64,000 nt of DNA from assembly GCA_028715725.1 (NCBI GenBank), contig JAQURG010000006.1, positions 62,001-126,000 on the forward strand. The letters are read 5' to 3'. How positions within the stretch are numbered: the stretch's first letter is position 1; each line of letters opens with the position of its first letter. The position numbers and the translations under genes were made by a program. A model generated the notes under the pieces. It worked only from the letters and a program-made list of their open reading frames with translations. It did not search any database and was not told the DNA's origin. Positions 1 through 10,304 of this stretch are shown here, piece by piece. The DNA is from Methylococcales bacterium. GTDB taxonomy: Bacteria > Pseudomonadota > Gammaproteobacteria > Methylococcales > Methylomonadaceae.

Positions 1-837
1 TCTAAAACGGATCGCGATATCAGCGCCATACGCCTGATTGCCAAAGTTCCGACTATTGTGGCGATGTGCCATAAGTACAGCATTGGCCTGCCATTCATGT
101 ATCCACAGAACAAGCTGAATTATGTGGAAAATTTTATGCGCATGATGCTGGGTACACCCTGTGATGATTTTGTACCGAATCCGGTGCTGGTACGCGCACT
201 GGACAGAATTTTAATCCTGCATGCCGACCATGAGCAAAACGCATCAACCTCAACGGTCCGCCTGGCCGGTTCCAGCGGCGCTAACCCATACGCGTGTATT
301 ACCGCGGGGATTGCCTGTCTTTGGGGCGCCGCTCACGGTGGCGCGAACGAAGCCGTACTTAATATGCTGATAGAGATTGGTGACGTATCGCGCATTCCTG
401 AATTTATCAACAAGGCCAAGGATAAAAACGACCCTTTCCGTCTTATGGGCTTTGGTCATCGTGTTTATAAAAATTATGACCCCCGCGCCAAATTGATGCG
501 TGTAACCTGCCATGAAGTTCTTACGGAACTCGGGCTGCATGATGACAAATTATTTAAATTGGCGCTTGAACTGGAGCGCATCGCTCTTGAAGATGATTAC
601 TTCGTTGATAAAAAGCTTTATCCGAATGTCGATTTTTACTCAGGCATAGTGTTCCATGCATTAGGCATACCCACCAATATGTTTACCGCCATGTTCGCGA
701 TGGGCAGAACTGTAGGCTGGATTGCGCATTGGGATGAAATGATTGCTGACCCCGATCAAAAAATCGGACGGCCCAGACAACTTTATACCGGAGCGACACG
801 GCGCGATGTACCGGCGCAACATGGAAAAGCAACTTAA
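1..837 (+). CDS. gltA: Citrate synthase, C-terminal part (5' end outside window)
   Basis: Condenses oxaloacetate and acetyl-CoA to citrate in the TCA cycle, in the cytoplasm. The frame is open from base 1, so the gene begins before the window; 278 codons are visible against roughly 430 for the bacterial type II enzyme. Visible family signatures are [11 protein letters not shown] and [14 protein letters not shown], which carry the two active-site histidines, then VDFYSG with the catalytic aspartate, and the C-terminal [10 protein letters not shown]. The last residues (ATRRDVPAQ) lack the Tyr usually seen in RDYVP, a small in-frame difference that need not impair function. A hairpin follows at 898-930. 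Identification is secure. Confidence 0.97.
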   Translation, partial: SKTDRDISAIRLIAKVPTIVAMCHKYSIGLPFMYPQNKLNYVENFMRMMLGTPCDDFVPNPVLVRALDRILILHADHEQNASTSTVRLAGSSGANPYACITAGIACLWGAAHGGANEAVLNMLIEIGDVSRIPEFINKAKDKNDPFRLMGFGHRVYKNYDPRAKLMRVTCHEVLTELGLHDDKLFKLALELERIALEDDYFVDKKLYPNVDFYSGIVFHALGIPTNMFTAMFAMGRTVGWIAHWDEMIADPDQKIGRPRQLYTGATRRDVPAQHGKAT

Positions 838-895
838 ATACTGTGGCTACCGCCTTAAAATGCCTGGGTTTACGGCTATCTGACAGGCTTCAATT

Positions 896-931
896 ATAAA
901 GGCCGCTGACTTTTTAAGGTAGCGGCTTTAT
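896..931. terminator. Probable bidirectional terminator between gltA and the DUF411 gene
   Basis: Stem GCCGCT (902-907) pairs with AGCGGC (921-926), extended by AAA/TTT on the outside, with a 13-base loop rich in T and A. It lies between convergent genes. The tract is short, so the call is moderate. Confidence 0.55.
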
Positions 932-997
932 CCATTTCTTATGGCTTGCTTGAATATTCACCATGGCATTTAAGTGAACAATCATCTGCTTCCAGAA

Positions 998-1465
998 TCA
1001 GTGAGGGTTCGGGTAACTGTTAAAAACCTGATAGTGATTTTCCTTATCAAAACTCATCACATCATAGGGATCTATTCTGCCTCCCATCTCCATACCCGGC
1101 GTGCCGCTGGGCATTCCAGGAACTGAGATGCCTGCTATTTTGGGTTTGGTTTTTAGCAGTTTGACAATATCATTGGCGGGCACATGCCCCTCAATGACAT
1201 AACCATCGACTATAGCCGTGTGGCAGGAAGCCATCTCTTTTGAAACCCCGTATTTATCCTTGATTGCCTGGACATCATCAGTAACCATATCTTTGACATT
1301 GAAGTTATTTTGCTTCAAGTGTTCCAGCCACTTTCTACAACACTGACACGTCGGGCTTCTATAAACAACAATATCCCTGAGTTTTTCTGTTTTACCGGTT
1401 TCGGCCCTGGTAGCCGAATTGCAAGCGAGAAAAATAATTACCAGAAAAAAATTTAATATTTTCAA
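998..1465 (-). CDS. DUF411 family periplasmic metal-binding protein
   Basis: 155 residues. The N-terminus is a hydrophobic signal peptide (about residues 1-21, ending near TRAET). The mature part starts with a thioredoxin-like beta strand and a CQCC cluster in the segment VVYRSPTCQCCRKW (about 34-47), the hallmark of DUF411. The rest includes the conserved MASCHTA and GHVPA motifs. Family members are often found with copper or other metal resistance genes, so a periplasmic metal-handling role is likely but not shown here. The start is TTG at 1465, chosen because GGAGG sits 8 bases upstream and no ATG fits. It begins 20 bases after hemE ends, so the two are probably co-transcribed. Confidence 0.85.
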   Translation of the reverse strand: MKILNFFLVIIFLACNSATRAETGKTEKLRDIVVYRSPTCQCCRKWLEHLKQNNFNVKDMVTDDVQAIKDKYGVSKEMASCHTAIVDGYVIEGHVPANDIVKLLKTKPKIAGISVPGMPSGTPGMEMGGRIDPYDVMSFDKENHYQVFNSYPNPH

Positions 1466-1485
1466 AATATTATCCTCCAGTGCGA

Positions 1486-2550
1486 CTATTTATGATAAGC
1501 CGGACTATATTGATGTACGGCATCGACCATTGCCTTGACATGATCGGGATTAATGTCCGGCAAAATCCCGTGTCCCAGATTAAATACATGCCCGGAGCCT
1601 GCGCCGTACTTATGCAAGATGGCTTTGACTTTATCGGCGATGATTTCCGGTTGCGCATAAAGAGCAACAGGATCCATATTACCCTGCAAGGCAACCTGGT
1701 CGCCGACTCTGGCTCGCGCTTTCCGGATATCTGTCTGCCAATCCAGACCCAGCGCATCATAACCTGCATCAGTCATGGCTTCCAGCCAGAGCCCGCCGCC
1801 TTTGGTGAATAAAATAGCAGGAATCCGCCGGCCTGCCACATCCGTTTTAAGCAAGGCCCTGACTTGCTTTGCGTAATATAATGAAAACTCGACATAGTCC
1901 TCGGATGTTAACATTCCGCCCCAGGTATCAAATAACATGACCGCTTGTGCGCCTGCCTCAATCTGGGCATTTAAGTAAGAAGCCACCGATTGCGCCAATT
2001 TATCCAGCATGATATGCAATAGCTCGGGCTGCTCATACATCAGGCCTTTAACTTTCTGAAAACTTTTGCTGCTGCCACCCTCAAGCATATAAGTTGCCAG
2101 TGTCCAGGGGCTTCCTGAAAAGCCGATTAACGGCACCCGGCCCTGCAAAGTTTTTCTGATTAGCCGAACCGCATCAATTACATAATGCAAATCGGTCATC
2201 GGATCAGGAATCGGCAGTTTCTTGATATCGGCTGCTGTTTTTACCGGATTTTTAAATTTGGGTCCCTCATTCTCTGAAAAATAAAGCCCCAGGCCCATCG
2301 CATCAGGAATGGTCAATATGTCCGAAAACAGAATAGCCGCATCAAAATCGAAGCGCCGCAAGGGTTGCAAAGTTACTTCACAAGCCAACTCGGGATTGGT
2401 GCACAAATTTAAAAAGCTGCCGGCCTGCGCCCTGACCTTTCTGTATTCCGGTAAATATCTTCCGGCCTGGCGCATCATCCACACCGGTGTATAATCAACG
2501 GGTTGTTTTAAAAGGGCTCTGATAAAGGTGTCGTTTTCTAATACTGTCAT
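1486..2550 (-). CDS. hemE: Uroporphyrinogen decarboxylase
   Basis: Decarboxylates the four acetate side chains of uroporphyrinogen III to give coproporphyrinogen III in haem synthesis; cytoplasmic. The motif [16 protein letters not shown] near the N-terminus and [17 protein letters not shown] in the middle are diagnostic. I chose the start at 2550 ([14 protein letters not shown]), which aligns with the family N-terminus and gives 354 residues, the usual length. An in-frame ATG at 2592 would add 14 residues with no family counterpart, and neither has a strong ribosome binding site. It lies downstream of damX with a 159-base gap, so it may be read from the aroK-aroB-damX transcript or from its own promoter. 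Confidence 0.96.
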   Translation of the reverse strand: MTVLENDTFIRALLKQPVDYTPVWMMRQAGRYLPEYRKVRAQAGSFLNLCTNPELACEVTLQPLRRFDFDAAILFSDILTIPDAMGLGLYFSENEGPKFKNPVKTAADIKKLPIPDPMTDLHYVIDAVRLIRKTLQGRVPLIGFSGSPWTLATYMLEGGSSKSFQKVKGLMYEQPELLHIMLDKLAQSVASYLNAQIEAGAQAVMLFDTWGGMLTSEDYVEFSLYYAKQVRALLKTDVAGRRIPAILFTKGGGLWLEAMTDAGYDALGLDWQTDIRKARARVGDQVALQGNMDPVALYAQPEIIADKVKAILHKYGAGSGHVFNLGHGILPDINPDHVKAMVDAVHQYSPAYHK

Positions 2551-2709
2551 TATGTGAAACTGTTCGGGTTTAGGATGCTGCATTAAATGCAAAGTTACGC
2601 TTCCAGCCTGCTTAAGTTGATAACTTCATATCGAAGATTTGAAGCTTTTATATCGTTGCAAATAAGCAAGTTTTCAAAGTGTTCAAATTAATTTAAAACT
2701 GGTGCACTT

Positions 2710-4179
2710 TTATTTATTCTTTATCGCACTTATTTTCCTAGCCACTGAATTACGAAATTCAGATGGCAGGGACTTTTTAGCCTTTTTCGCCAAGGCAAAG
2801 CTGGTGAACGTTCCATAAAGCAGAACAAACTTTTCCTTGCCGTTGACTATTGACTTGAAATACCTCAAATTATCTTTCAACAAGGGGTGCTTTTTCAGAA
2901 CATCCTTCGCCGACTGCTCCTTTGATAACACCATTAGCTGCAAGGTATAACTGTCGTCCGCTTGAGCTTTCAGCCATTGCTTACCGTTATCCTGATTCTC
3001 TGCACCTTCTGCCTGCTCTTTGATGACAGGTTCAATTTGCCCCCGCTCTTTTATTTCCGGTTTTTCCGGCTCAGATAGACTGGCATTATTAATACTCCTG
3101 TCGTCATCAGGCTTACCGGCCACGACCAGGAATTCGAAAATTTCCTGTTGAGCATCACCAAGCCGCTGTTGATTGCATAGCGCCTCATCAAACGCAGCCT
3201 GACTTGCTTTGGGCTCATTATTTATAATTTTACCTGCGCCGGCCCCCGTTAGATGCTCTATAACCTCTCCAACGAACTGCTCTGAGACCACGGGGCTAAA
3301 CGATACGGATTGCTCGATTGGAGCAGACGAAGTTAATATCGCTTTTTTGTTATAATCTGAAGCGCTGTACCATTGTATACCCAGCGCGATAATGACCAGC
3401 CCGGCCACGGCCCCTACGAGGATAGGCAGCGAATTTTCGCTTTTTTGTTCTGCGGCTTGTTCCGGGGCAACCGCGCCTGTCAACTGAGCAATAATTTTCC
3501 CTGGAATACCTTCTGTTTCCCGATAAATATTCTCAATCATTTCGTCATTAACGACGTTCAATGAAACCGGGTGGTTGGGTTGAACCGCCAAATGTTGTAA
3601 AAATTCACCGCATTGTCTTTCTGACAAAGGTGAAATTTCAATAAAATTGCAATCATCAATCGCACCATCTGATTTATATTTCACATACAAATCATCATTC
3701 GTTAATACAAAAATAACGCTTAAAAAAGCGTTTGCCGCCGCATACTCAATGATGGTATTTAACAGACCGGGAGCCAAATACCCTGCGTCATCAATGATTA
3801 AAACAACTTTTTTCTTATGCCGGTTTTCAAGCCGGGTAAAGACCCCGGGCAACTTCTGAACCGGTCTGTTTGTTTTACCCTGTTTAAGAACTTGAGCCGT
3901 GCGTTCCTGTACCTCTTCGAAATTTAAATCCGCATTACCTTGCACAAAACAATAAAGCCACGGTTCAATCTGATATTGCTGTAAGACGTTGAGAAATTTG
4001 GTTTTTCCGATCCCTTCAGGACCGCAGACGACGAGCGGTTGTCTTGAATTGGAAAGCAGGTGAATTAATAATTCAAGTTTTTGGGTTCGCTCCTGCGTTA
4101 TCAACGAAGCAACAGCCCTGCTTTTTTGTTCAATCAACGTGTTCTTCACATGATACGGAAAGGTATCATTTCCTGCCAT
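2710..4179 (-). CDS. damX: DamX-type AAA ATPase / SPOR-domain membrane protein
   Basis: 489 residues. The N-terminal cytoplasmic part is an AAA/ATPase module: Walker A GPEGIGKT (about 53-60) and Walker [10 protein letters not shown] (about 125-133). One membrane segment follows (about 250-268, [18 protein letters not shown]), then a low-complexity periplasmic linker and a C-terminal SPOR domain (about 410-487) that binds denuded septal peptidoglycan. The gene overlaps aroB by 14 bases, the conserved aroK-aroB-damX arrangement. E. coli DamX lacks a full ATPase module, whereas many other gammaproteobacteria carry one, as here. A role at the division septum is inferred from the family. Confidence 0.85.
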   Translation of the reverse strand: MAGNDTFPYHVKNTLIEQKSRAVASLITQERTQKLELLIHLLSNSRQPLVVCGPEGIGKTKFLNVLQQYQIEPWLYCFVQGNADLNFEEVQERTAQVLKQGKTNRPVQKLPGVFTRLENRHKKKVVLIIDDAGYLAPGLLNTIIEYAAANAFLSVIFVLTNDDLYVKYKSDGAIDDCNFIEISPLSERQCGEFLQHLAVQPNHPVSLNVVNDEMIENIYRETEGIPGKIIAQLTGAVAPEQAAEQKSENSLPILVGAVAGLVIIALGIQWYSASDYNKKAILTSSAPIEQSVSFSPVVSEQFVGEVIEHLTGAGAGKIINNEPKASQAAFDEALCNQQRLGDAQQEIFEFLVVAGKPDDDRSINNASLSEPEKPEIKERGQIEPVIKEQAEGAENQDNGKQWLKAQADDSYTLQLMVLSKEQSAKDVLKKHPLLKDNLRYFKSIVNGKEKFVLLYGTFTSFALAKKAKKSLPSEFRNSVARKISAIKNK

Positions 4180-5248
4180 AGGCTTTAAGCGTCAATTCTA
4201 AAAGTTTCTGTTCAACATCTATCGGGAGTGTGGCGGCTCCGGTTTCCTTTAACAAAATCAGCCTGATTTGGCCGTCAACGTTTTTCTTGTCAACCGCCAT
4301 TAATTCCAGAAATCGATCTGCATCGATTTGTTCCGGTGGATTTACCGGCAAGCCGGCTTTTTTGAACAGAGCGATAATTCTTTCCACATCGGCGTCATTC
4401 AACCAGCCTTTTCTTCTGGAAAGATCAGCCGCCTGGCAAGTGCCGATCGCTACCGCTTCACCATGCAGATAAGCGCCATAACCAACACCGGTTTCAATCG
4501 CATGGCCGAAAGTATGACCCAAATTCAACGTTGCTCTAACGCCGGTTTCGGTTTCGTCAATAGCGACAATTTCTGCTTTATTAATACATGACCTTTCAAT
4601 CGCAAATGACAGCGCCTGCTTGTCTCTGGCCAATAATGCCTGCATATTGTTTTCCAGCCATTCGAAGAACCCGATATCCCTGATCAGGCCATATTTGATC
4701 ACTTCAGCCAAACCTGCCGATAATTGCCGGTCATCCAGCGTATCCAGAACACTGGCATCGGCAATCACACACTGCGGCTGATAAAATGCGCCGATCATAT
4801 TCTTCCCTAAAGGATGATTGACGCCGGTTTTGCCGCCAACCGAGGAATCAACTTGTGCCAGCAATGTGGTGGGTATTTGTATAAAAGCAATGCCGCGCTG
4901 ATAGCAAGCCGCCGCAAAACCGCCCATATCCCCAATAACGCCTCCGCCCAGTGCAATTAATGTGGCGTTACGGCTAAACTTGCTGGACAGCAATTTATCA
5001 AAAATATGCGTAACAGAATCTAAAGTTTTAAACTGCTCGCCGTCCGGCAATATCACTGTTTCGACATGATAGCTTTGTAAATTTTTTAAAACCGTATCCA
5101 GATACAATGGCGCAATGGTTTCATTGCTGACAACAACGACCTGTTTTCCCTTGATATGTCGAGCATAGAGTTCAGATTGATTTAATAGACCAGAACCTAT
5201 ATAAATCGGATAACTGCGATGACCTAATTCAACTAGCAATGTTTTCAT
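4166..5248 (-). CDS. aroB: 3-dehydroquinate synthase
   Basis: Second step of the shikimate pathway, converting DAHP to 3-dehydroquinate with NAD+ and a divalent metal. 360 residues, the family length. The nucleotide-binding glycine segment [15 protein letters not shown], the [17 protein letters not shown] motif and the metal-binding [14 protein letters not shown] and LHGEAVAIG segments are all present. Its start is 3 bases after the aroK stop and its 3' end overlaps damX by 14 bases, so the three are translationally linked. Confidence 0.98.
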   Translation of the reverse strand: MKTLLVELGHRSYPIYIGSGLLNQSELYARHIKGKQVVVVSNETIAPLYLDTVLKNLQSYHVETVILPDGEQFKTLDSVTHIFDKLLSSKFSRNATLIALGGGVIGDMGGFAAACYQRGIAFIQIPTTLLAQVDSSVGGKTGVNHPLGKNMIGAFYQPQCVIADASVLDTLDDRQLSAGLAEVIKYGLIRDIGFFEWLENNMQALLARDKQALSFAIERSCINKAEIVAIDETETGVRATLNLGHTFGHAIETGVGYGAYLHGEAVAIGTCQAADLSRRKGWLNDADVERIIALFKKAGLPVNPPEQIDADRFLELMAVDKKNVDGQIRLILLKETGAATLPIDVEQKLLELTLKAYGRK

Positions 5249-5251
5249 TTT

Positions 5252-5779
5252 TCAACGCTTAACCGAATTGTATTTTTCCAGAATCTGACTGACGACGGCT
5301 TTACTTTGCATAACACCGGTGTCAACTATCAAGTCCGCACAGATCCGATAAAGAGGCTCCCGTTGTATAAACAAACCTTCAATCCGCTCTCTGGGATTAT
5401 CAGTTTTTAATAAAGGCCGCTGGGTATCTCTACGCGTCCGTTCCAGAATTCGTTCAACTGAACATTGTAAATAAACCACAAAGCCGTTTTCTTTTAACAA
5501 GCGGCGGTTTTCTTCGCGCAAGATCGTACCGCCGCCGGTAGCCAGCACAATCCCTTCCATCTGTGTCAATTGCTGAATCATTTTCTGTTCGCGGTCCCTG
5601 AACCCCTCTTCCCCTTCAAATTCAAAAATAGTTGGAATATCTACCCCGGTGCTTTCTTCAATCGCTTTATCGCTATCGTAAAAAGGCAGGGACAACGATT
5701 TTGCCAAATGCCGGCCTATTGTGGTTTTTCCTGCACCCATAAGGCCAACTAAATATATATTTTCTGATCTTGTCATCAA
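5252..5779 (-). CDS. aroK: Shikimate kinase
   Basis: Phosphorylates shikimate with ATP. 175 residues. The P-loop GLMGAGKTTIGRHLA lies near the N-terminus, with the shikimate-binding DSDKAIEESTG, FRDRE and ATGGGT segments and the lid arginines RTRRDTQRPLL. The start offers two adjacent ATGs (MMTRSEN). It is the first gene of aroK-aroB-damX and lies downstream of pilMNOPQ, but a strong terminator after pilQ and a 400-base gap suggest it has its own promoter. Confidence 0.97.
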   Translation of the reverse strand: MMTRSENIYLVGLMGAGKTTIGRHLAKSLSLPFYDSDKAIEESTGVDIPTIFEFEGEEGFRDREQKMIQQLTQMEGIVLATGGGTILREENRRLLKENGFVVYLQCSVERILERTRRDTQRPLLKTDNPRERIEGLFIQREPLYRICADLIVDTGVMQSKAVVSQILEKYNSVKR

Positions 5780-6155
5780 AATACCGTGCTGGTCTAAATT
5801 TCCTTTAAGGGATTATTAAAAATTTGCTAGCCCTCCGCAGGACTATAGTTTCGGCTATTCCATCGATTAATCAATACAGGCCTGGCTATGACTGCATGAA
5901 TGCAGGAGCAGAGCAACATATGAATCAACCTGTACACATAATCGGGCAGTGTTTTGTTGCGCTGGATTACTCTAACAATTTCCGCAATATGTAGCCGCGC
6001 GCATCAGCTGTTCATAAAATTCGATCAGACTACCGATTAGCCATAATCTTCAAAAGCCCAACACGAGCGAATAGCTAAAGCTTATCGCTAATCAACCCAG
6101 ATGATCAAACAATGTAGAAGTCCAGCTATAAAAATGAAGCGTTAAGATTAAAACA
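5780..6155. other. Intergenic region upstream of aroK
   Basis: About 375 bases without a plausible gene in any frame. It should hold the aroK promoter. I see imperfect short inverted repeats (for example around 6070-6090, with AGCT palindromes) but no promoter or regulator site I would call. Confidence 0.5.
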
Positions 6156-6158
6156 ATA

Positions 6159-6184
6159 AAAAAGGGGCATTATGCCCCTTTTTT
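6159..6184 (-). terminator. Strong intrinsic terminator after pilQ
   Basis: AAAGGGGC (6161-6168) pairs with GCCCCTTT (6174-6181) around the loop ATTAT, with runs of six T on the 3' side in both directions. It starts 20 bases past the pilQ stop and should end the pil transcript. Confidence 0.9.
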
Positions 6185-6201
6185 GCCTCAAGTAGAAGAG
6201 A

Positions 6202-8517
6202 TCAATTGTTTGCCACAGTTTCCTTCATGATTTTTGGCGTTACAAAAATCAGCAATTCCCTTTTATCATTCTGATTGATTGTCCTTTTAAACAAAAAACC
6301 TATGCCCGGCAAGTCCGCAAAGAAAGGCACTGAATTAGTAAGATTGTTTATTGTTCCATCAAAGACCCCACCCAGCACAACCGTCTCTCCATCCTTCACA
6401 AGTACATTAGTTTGAACACTCCGGGTGTTTATGGATGGTACTTGTCCTGGTGGAGTTGGGTCTGGAAAATCCTTGCTGACCAGTAAATCCATAAGCACTG
6501 TTCCGCTGGGTGTTATTTGTGGCAGAACATCCAGTTGCAGTACAACCTCCTTAAACTGAATATTCGCTGCTGTAGTGGGGGAAGATCCACTTTGGTATGG
6601 AATTTCAACACCCTGTTTAATTGATGCCTGACAACGATCAGATGTCATCACTCTTGGGTTGGAAATCAGTTCAGCAAGCCCTTGATCCTGCAATGCAGAT
6701 ATTTCCAAATTGAGCACATAATCAGCGCCTCTTGCCAGTGTCATGCCTAATGCGCCGTATGGGTTCGAAGCAGCGAGATCTACCAGCATATCATTTACAA
6801 CGACTCCTCCATTGATATCACCTCGAGTACCCTCTCCGCCAACTGCAATTGTTTTTCCACTGCCAAGATCAGCCGTTTTCGCAACACCAAACCTGACCCC
6901 CAACTCTTTCGCGAAAGTATTCGTAGCGATAACAACTCTTGACTCAATCATAACCTGGCGAACCGGAACGTCGAGACTATGAATCAATTTCTTTATCTCT
7001 TCCAGTTGCTTTGCTGTCTCACGAACTATCAAGGTATTAGTTCGCGCATCAACAACGACTGACCCACGAGAAGAAAGCAGGTTAAATTGATCATTTTTTA
7101 TCGTTGCACTCTTTTGCCCCGGACCTTGCGCTTGGATCTGGTTTTGACTTAAACCGGAGACTGCATTAGGTCCATAGCCGGAAACAGAACCGGATCCGGA
7201 GACAGTACCGGAAGTAGATGCGGCTTGCCCGCCGCTGGTTGAAGAAGACCCGGATAAACGGCCTACGCCACAGCTACCAAAAGTTCTCGTACTTCCGCCA
7301 TATATCAAATTTTTGAAGTCATCAGCTTTTGCGTAGTTGATTTTGATATATTCGGTCACCAATGGATCCAACTGCTCAACAACAGCTTCTGTTTCCTGTT
7401 GTTTCTGCTTGTATTCTCTAATCTTATCCAGTGGCGAAATCAATGTAACATTACCGGTTTCATATTTGCCCAACCCCTTGGTCATCATAATGAAATCGAG
7501 CGCTTCATCCCAGGGCACATCATCGAGCTTTAAAGTGATAGCGCCGGTTACATCATCACCGGCAACCACATTTTGCCCGGTAAACTCGGCAAGAATTGCA
7601 ATAACGTTGCGTATTTCTATATCCTGGAAGTTTAAGGACAACCTGTCGCCGGTATATTTTGTCCGTGTTCTGTCCAATGCTTCTTTTTCTGCAACGCTTA
7701 AGGGCCGGAACTCAATGGTCAGCAAGCCTTCAGATTGAAGCAGGGAATAATCGTAAAGATCATTTTGCGTTGTTACAGTAATGATGGCTTCCCGACTTGA
7801 TGAGGTTGCATCAATAAACTTGACCGGAGTCGCAAACTCGGAAACATCCAGTCTTTTGCTCAAATTTTCAGGCAAGCGGGTGTTTAGCAAACTGATGATC
7901 ACTTTACCGCCCTCCTGTCTTGAGTTAACGATAGTATTGGGATTGGCAAGAGTAACAAGTATCCGTCCTTCCCCCTTGTCACCGCGCTTAAAGTCAAAAC
8001 CGCTAATAGCCTGTTCAGGGATTAATGCGGAAACATTTGAATGGGCATAATTTTTAATCGAAGGCAGCGTTGATTTCTCAGCTGAACGTATAAATGCAGG
8101 AGGTGCTACAGGCGCTGCACGGATTAAAGTCAGCAGGACTTTATTGCCAACCACTCTGGTTTCAAACGGCGTTGATTCAAGCAGATTGACGACAACACGA
8201 ACCCTGTCTGTTGCTTCAGCAACATAAACGCTATTTACAGTGCCCTGATTGATCGGATACATTTTTTTATCCAGGGCATTCTTTACGCCGGAAAAATCCA
8301 GCGCGATTCTGGCGGGGTTATCCGTATGAAATGCTTTTGGCGCAATAGCAGGACCATTCATTTCCAGCTGGATTTGCAGTTTGTCCCCCCCCATGCTTGC
8401 AACATCCATACGCGAAATAGCCAGGTCGCCGGCTCTGACGAAAGCGGTATGAAACATAAACAAAAACAAGCCCAAGACCACATGTACGCATAAAGACCGC
8501 CTCGATTTATTCAACAT
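6202..8517 (-). CDS. pilQ: Type IV pilus secretin PilQ
   Basis: Outer-membrane secretin through which type IV pili are extruded. 771 residues with a signal peptide (about 1-29, ending VRAGD). Two AMIN peptidoglycan-binding domains (about 33-135 and 170-275) precede the secretin N0/STN domain (about 295-365, LSLNFQDIEIRNVIAIL), an N1/NolW region, and the C-terminal secretin channel domain (about 535-765, with VPVRQVMIESRVV and NTRSVQTNVLVKDGETVVLGG). The N1 region is split by a Ser/Gly/Gln-rich stretch at about 408-468. Last gene of pilMNOPQ, followed by a strong terminator. Confidence 0.96.
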   Translation of the reverse strand: MLNKSRRSLCVHVVLGLFLFMFHTAFVRAGDLAISRMDVASMGGDKLQIQLEMNGPAIAPKAFHTDNPARIALDFSGVKNALDKKMYPINQGTVNSVYVAEATDRVRVVVNLLESTPFETRVVGNKVLLTLIRAAPVAPPAFIRSAEKSTLPSIKNYAHSNVSALIPEQAISGFDFKRGDKGEGRILVTLANPNTIVNSRQEGGKVIISLLNTRLPENLSKRLDVSEFATPVKFIDATSSSREAIITVTTQNDLYDYSLLQSEGLLTIEFRPLSVAEKEALDRTRTKYTGDRLSLNFQDIEIRNVIAILAEFTGQNVVAGDDVTGAITLKLDDVPWDEALDFIMMTKGLGKYETGNVTLISPLDKIREYKQKQQETEAVVEQLDPLVTEYIKINYAKADDFKNLIYGGSTRTFGSCGVGRLSGSSSTSGGQAASTSGTVSGSGSVSGYGPNAVSGLSQNQIQAQGPGQKSATIKNDQFNLLSSRGSVVVDARTNTLIVRETAKQLEEIKKLIHSLDVPVRQVMIESRVVIATNTFAKELGVRFGVAKTADLGSGKTIAVGGEGTRGDINGGVVVNDMLVDLAASNPYGALGMTLARGADYVLNLEISALQDQGLAELISNPRVMTSDRCQASIKQGVEIPYQSGSSPTTAANIQFKEVVLQLDVLPQITPSGTVLMDLLVSKDFPDPTPPGQVPSINTRSVQTNVLVKDGETVVLGGVFDGTINNLTNSVPFFADLPGIGFLFKRTINQNDKRELLIFVTPKIMKETVANN

Positions 8518-8539
8518 AGTACCGCCTTGCCTAGTCTAT

Positions 8540-9115
8540 TCATTTGTTATCCCCATAATCACTTTCCGTCAATACTAATGAAGTCAGTTGCTCGCGCCAT
8601 GTTCCGGGCTTATCAGGCACTATTTCAATCAAATCAATTTTATTGGAGCTGATATTAATGATTTTACCGTTATTTATACCCATGTAATTACCGGCCTGAA
8701 CCCGGTGAATGGTGCCGTCGCTTGTTTTTACCAACCCCCACAAACTCGGCTTCATCCTTACAGTTCCAACCATTTTTAAGCTATCGAGAGGAAAAGACTC
8801 CAAATCTTCCTTGCGCCGGTTAATATCCGGATGTATTCCGCTGCCTGACAAATCCATTTGCCCATCCTGCTGCAATTTGTCTAGCGGTTTAAACGGATCA
8901 CGCAGACCTTCAGGTTTAAATATAAAAGGCTCAACAATTTTAACCTCGGGCAGTGACTGAATGGGTCCTTTAGGCCGGGCTTTGACTGCCGGGATATATT
9001 GGTTTAAATCTGAAAAATCACCACTACAGGCTGATAATAAACACAGTGGAATAATACAAATCACAAGAAAATTGAATAACTTCCGAAACGGCAAAAGTAA
9101 TTTATATTGATCCAC
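8540..9115 (-). CDS. pilP: Type IV pilus lipoprotein PilP
   Basis: Inner-membrane lipoprotein that connects the PilNO dimer to the PilQ secretin. 191 residues. The hydrophobic N-terminus ends in the lipobox LLSAC (Cys about 30), followed by a flexible Pro-rich region and the PilP beta domain (EGLRDPFKP, LKMVGTV, VQAGNYMGINNGKI). The start is GTG at 9115, overlapping the pilO stop as TAGTG, which implies translational coupling. pilQ begins 22 bases downstream. Confidence 0.93.
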   Translation of the reverse strand: MDQYKLLLPFRKLFNFLVICIIPLCLLSACSGDFSDLNQYIPAVKARPKGPIQSLPEVKIVEPFIFKPEGLRDPFKPLDKLQQDGQMDLSGSGIHPDINRRKEDLESFPLDSLKMVGTVRMKPSLWGLVKTSDGTIHRVQAGNYMGINNGKIINISSNKIDLIEIVPDKPGTWREQLTSLVLTESDYGDNK

Positions 9116-9732
9116 TACTTTCTTCCCTTTCTTTGAGGTGGTTTGTTTGCCCCGTTGTTTTCAGAAACTTCATTATAGGTTTTTACCACGGCTTGCATCA
9201 GCATGGTTCCATCATTACCTTCCGGCATAATATTAACATCATGTACCGTGACAATTCTGGGTAAGGATGCCAAACCACTCACAAACAAACCCAATTGATC
9301 ATACTTTCCAATTACCTGAATATTAATAGGCAACTCTGAGTAAAAATCTTTCCGGATCGGAGCATCCGGTTTAAACAGTCTAAATTCCAAACCGCTGGCT
9401 AAGCCCGTCTTGGAAATATCAATTAACAGATTTGCAACCTCTTCTTCCGTCGGCATTTGCTGTATCATTTCATAGAGTTGTATTTCAATTTGCGCCAGTT
9501 GATCCTGGTAATCTTTAAGGTTTACGACTTTTTTTTGCTTTCCTTCAAACTCACGCCTTAATTCCTGTTCTTTCTGCTCTGTACTTTCAAGCTCAGCTAG
9601 CTGGTCAAGCGTATCAAAATAAATACCCAAGCCCATGGCGATAGCGCAAATGATTAATGTCGTCGCAACTTTAATCGGTAACGGCCATGTTCCTGATGCA
9701 TTGATATCCCAATTAATTTCCGACAGGTTCAT
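9115..9732 (-). CDS. pilO: Type IV pilus inner-membrane protein PilO
   Basis: Pairs with PilN in the alignment subcomplex. 205 residues: a short cytoplasmic end, one transmembrane helix (about 18-39), a coiled-coil segment (about 45-90, rich in Glu/Lys/Gln) and a periplasmic ferredoxin-like domain ending near KTYNEV. It overlaps pilN by 4 bases (ATGA) and pilP by 1 base. Confidence 0.93.
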   Translation of the reverse strand: MNLSEINWDINASGTWPLPIKVATTLIICAIAMGLGIYFDTLDQLAELESTEQKEQELRREFEGKQKKVVNLKDYQDQLAQIEIQLYEMIQQMPTEEEVANLLIDISKTGLASGLEFRLFKPDAPIRKDFYSELPINIQVIGKYDQLGLFVSGLASLPRIVTVHDVNIMPEGNDGTMLMQAVVKTYNEVSENNGANKPPQRKGRK

Positions 9733-10304
9733 TGGCTTCCACTCTCAGCTTTTCCAGAATTTTTTCTGCCTAACTTTGCATGCAGGGTAAAATCGCTTAA
9801 CTGCTCAGAATCGGTTTTTTTTATCTTCTGGATCACATTAAGTTTCGGCGTACTTAGCCATGATGAGGCTTCAATGGCCATCATAAAAGCCGACACCCGT
9901 GCGTTTGATTGTGATTTACCTTCAAATATCAGGTCTGTGCCTTTTTGCGTAAACCTGGAAAGAAAAACCCCATCAGGCGCGGCCTTCGGAATTTCAGCAA
10001 ATAAATGAACAATTTCCGGGCGACTTTCCTGTAATTTTTGTATTAATTCTATTTTTGACAGTAACTTACTTTTCTTTTCTTCAATACTCTTAATCTCTAC
10101 AATTTTCTTGTCCAGGAATACTATTTCAGTTTGAAGCATTCGGTTTCTTTGTTCCTGGTAAGCTTTCAATCCTTCAAAATAGAAATGTGTCAAGCCAAGA
10201 ATAATAAAGGTGACAAGTACAGAAAAGCCAATGGCCCCCAGGAACTCCTGCTTTTTTTTCTTGCGTAGTTCCTCCCGCCAGGGAAGCAGATTGATTCTTG
10301 CCAT
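9729..10304 (-). CDS. pilN: Type IV pilus inner-membrane protein PilN
   Basis: Binds cytoplasmic PilM through its N-terminal motif and dimerises with PilO in the periplasm. I set the start at 10304, where MARINLLPWREE gives the invariant PilM-binding INLLPWR motif at residues 4-10; an upstream in-frame start at 10334 would lie inside pilM and is unlikely. The start overlaps the pilM stop as TAATG. 191 residues: one transmembrane helix (about 22-42), coiled coil (about 45-90) and a periplasmic domain. Confidence 0.94.
   Translation of the reverse strand: MARINLLPWREELRKKKKQEFLGAIGFSVLVTFIILGLTHFYFEGLKAYQEQRNRMLQTEIVFLDKKIVEIKSIEEKKSKLLSKIELIQKLQESRPEIVHLFAEIPKAAPDGVFLSRFTQKGTDLIFEGKSQSNARVSAFMMAIEASSWLSTPKLNVIQKIKKTDSEQLSDFTLHAKLGRKNSGKAESGSQ

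Noticed and set aside
1480..1812. 110-codon plus-strand ORF opposite hemE
   Set aside because: It is the antisense shadow of the conserved hemE sequence and has no start context of its own.
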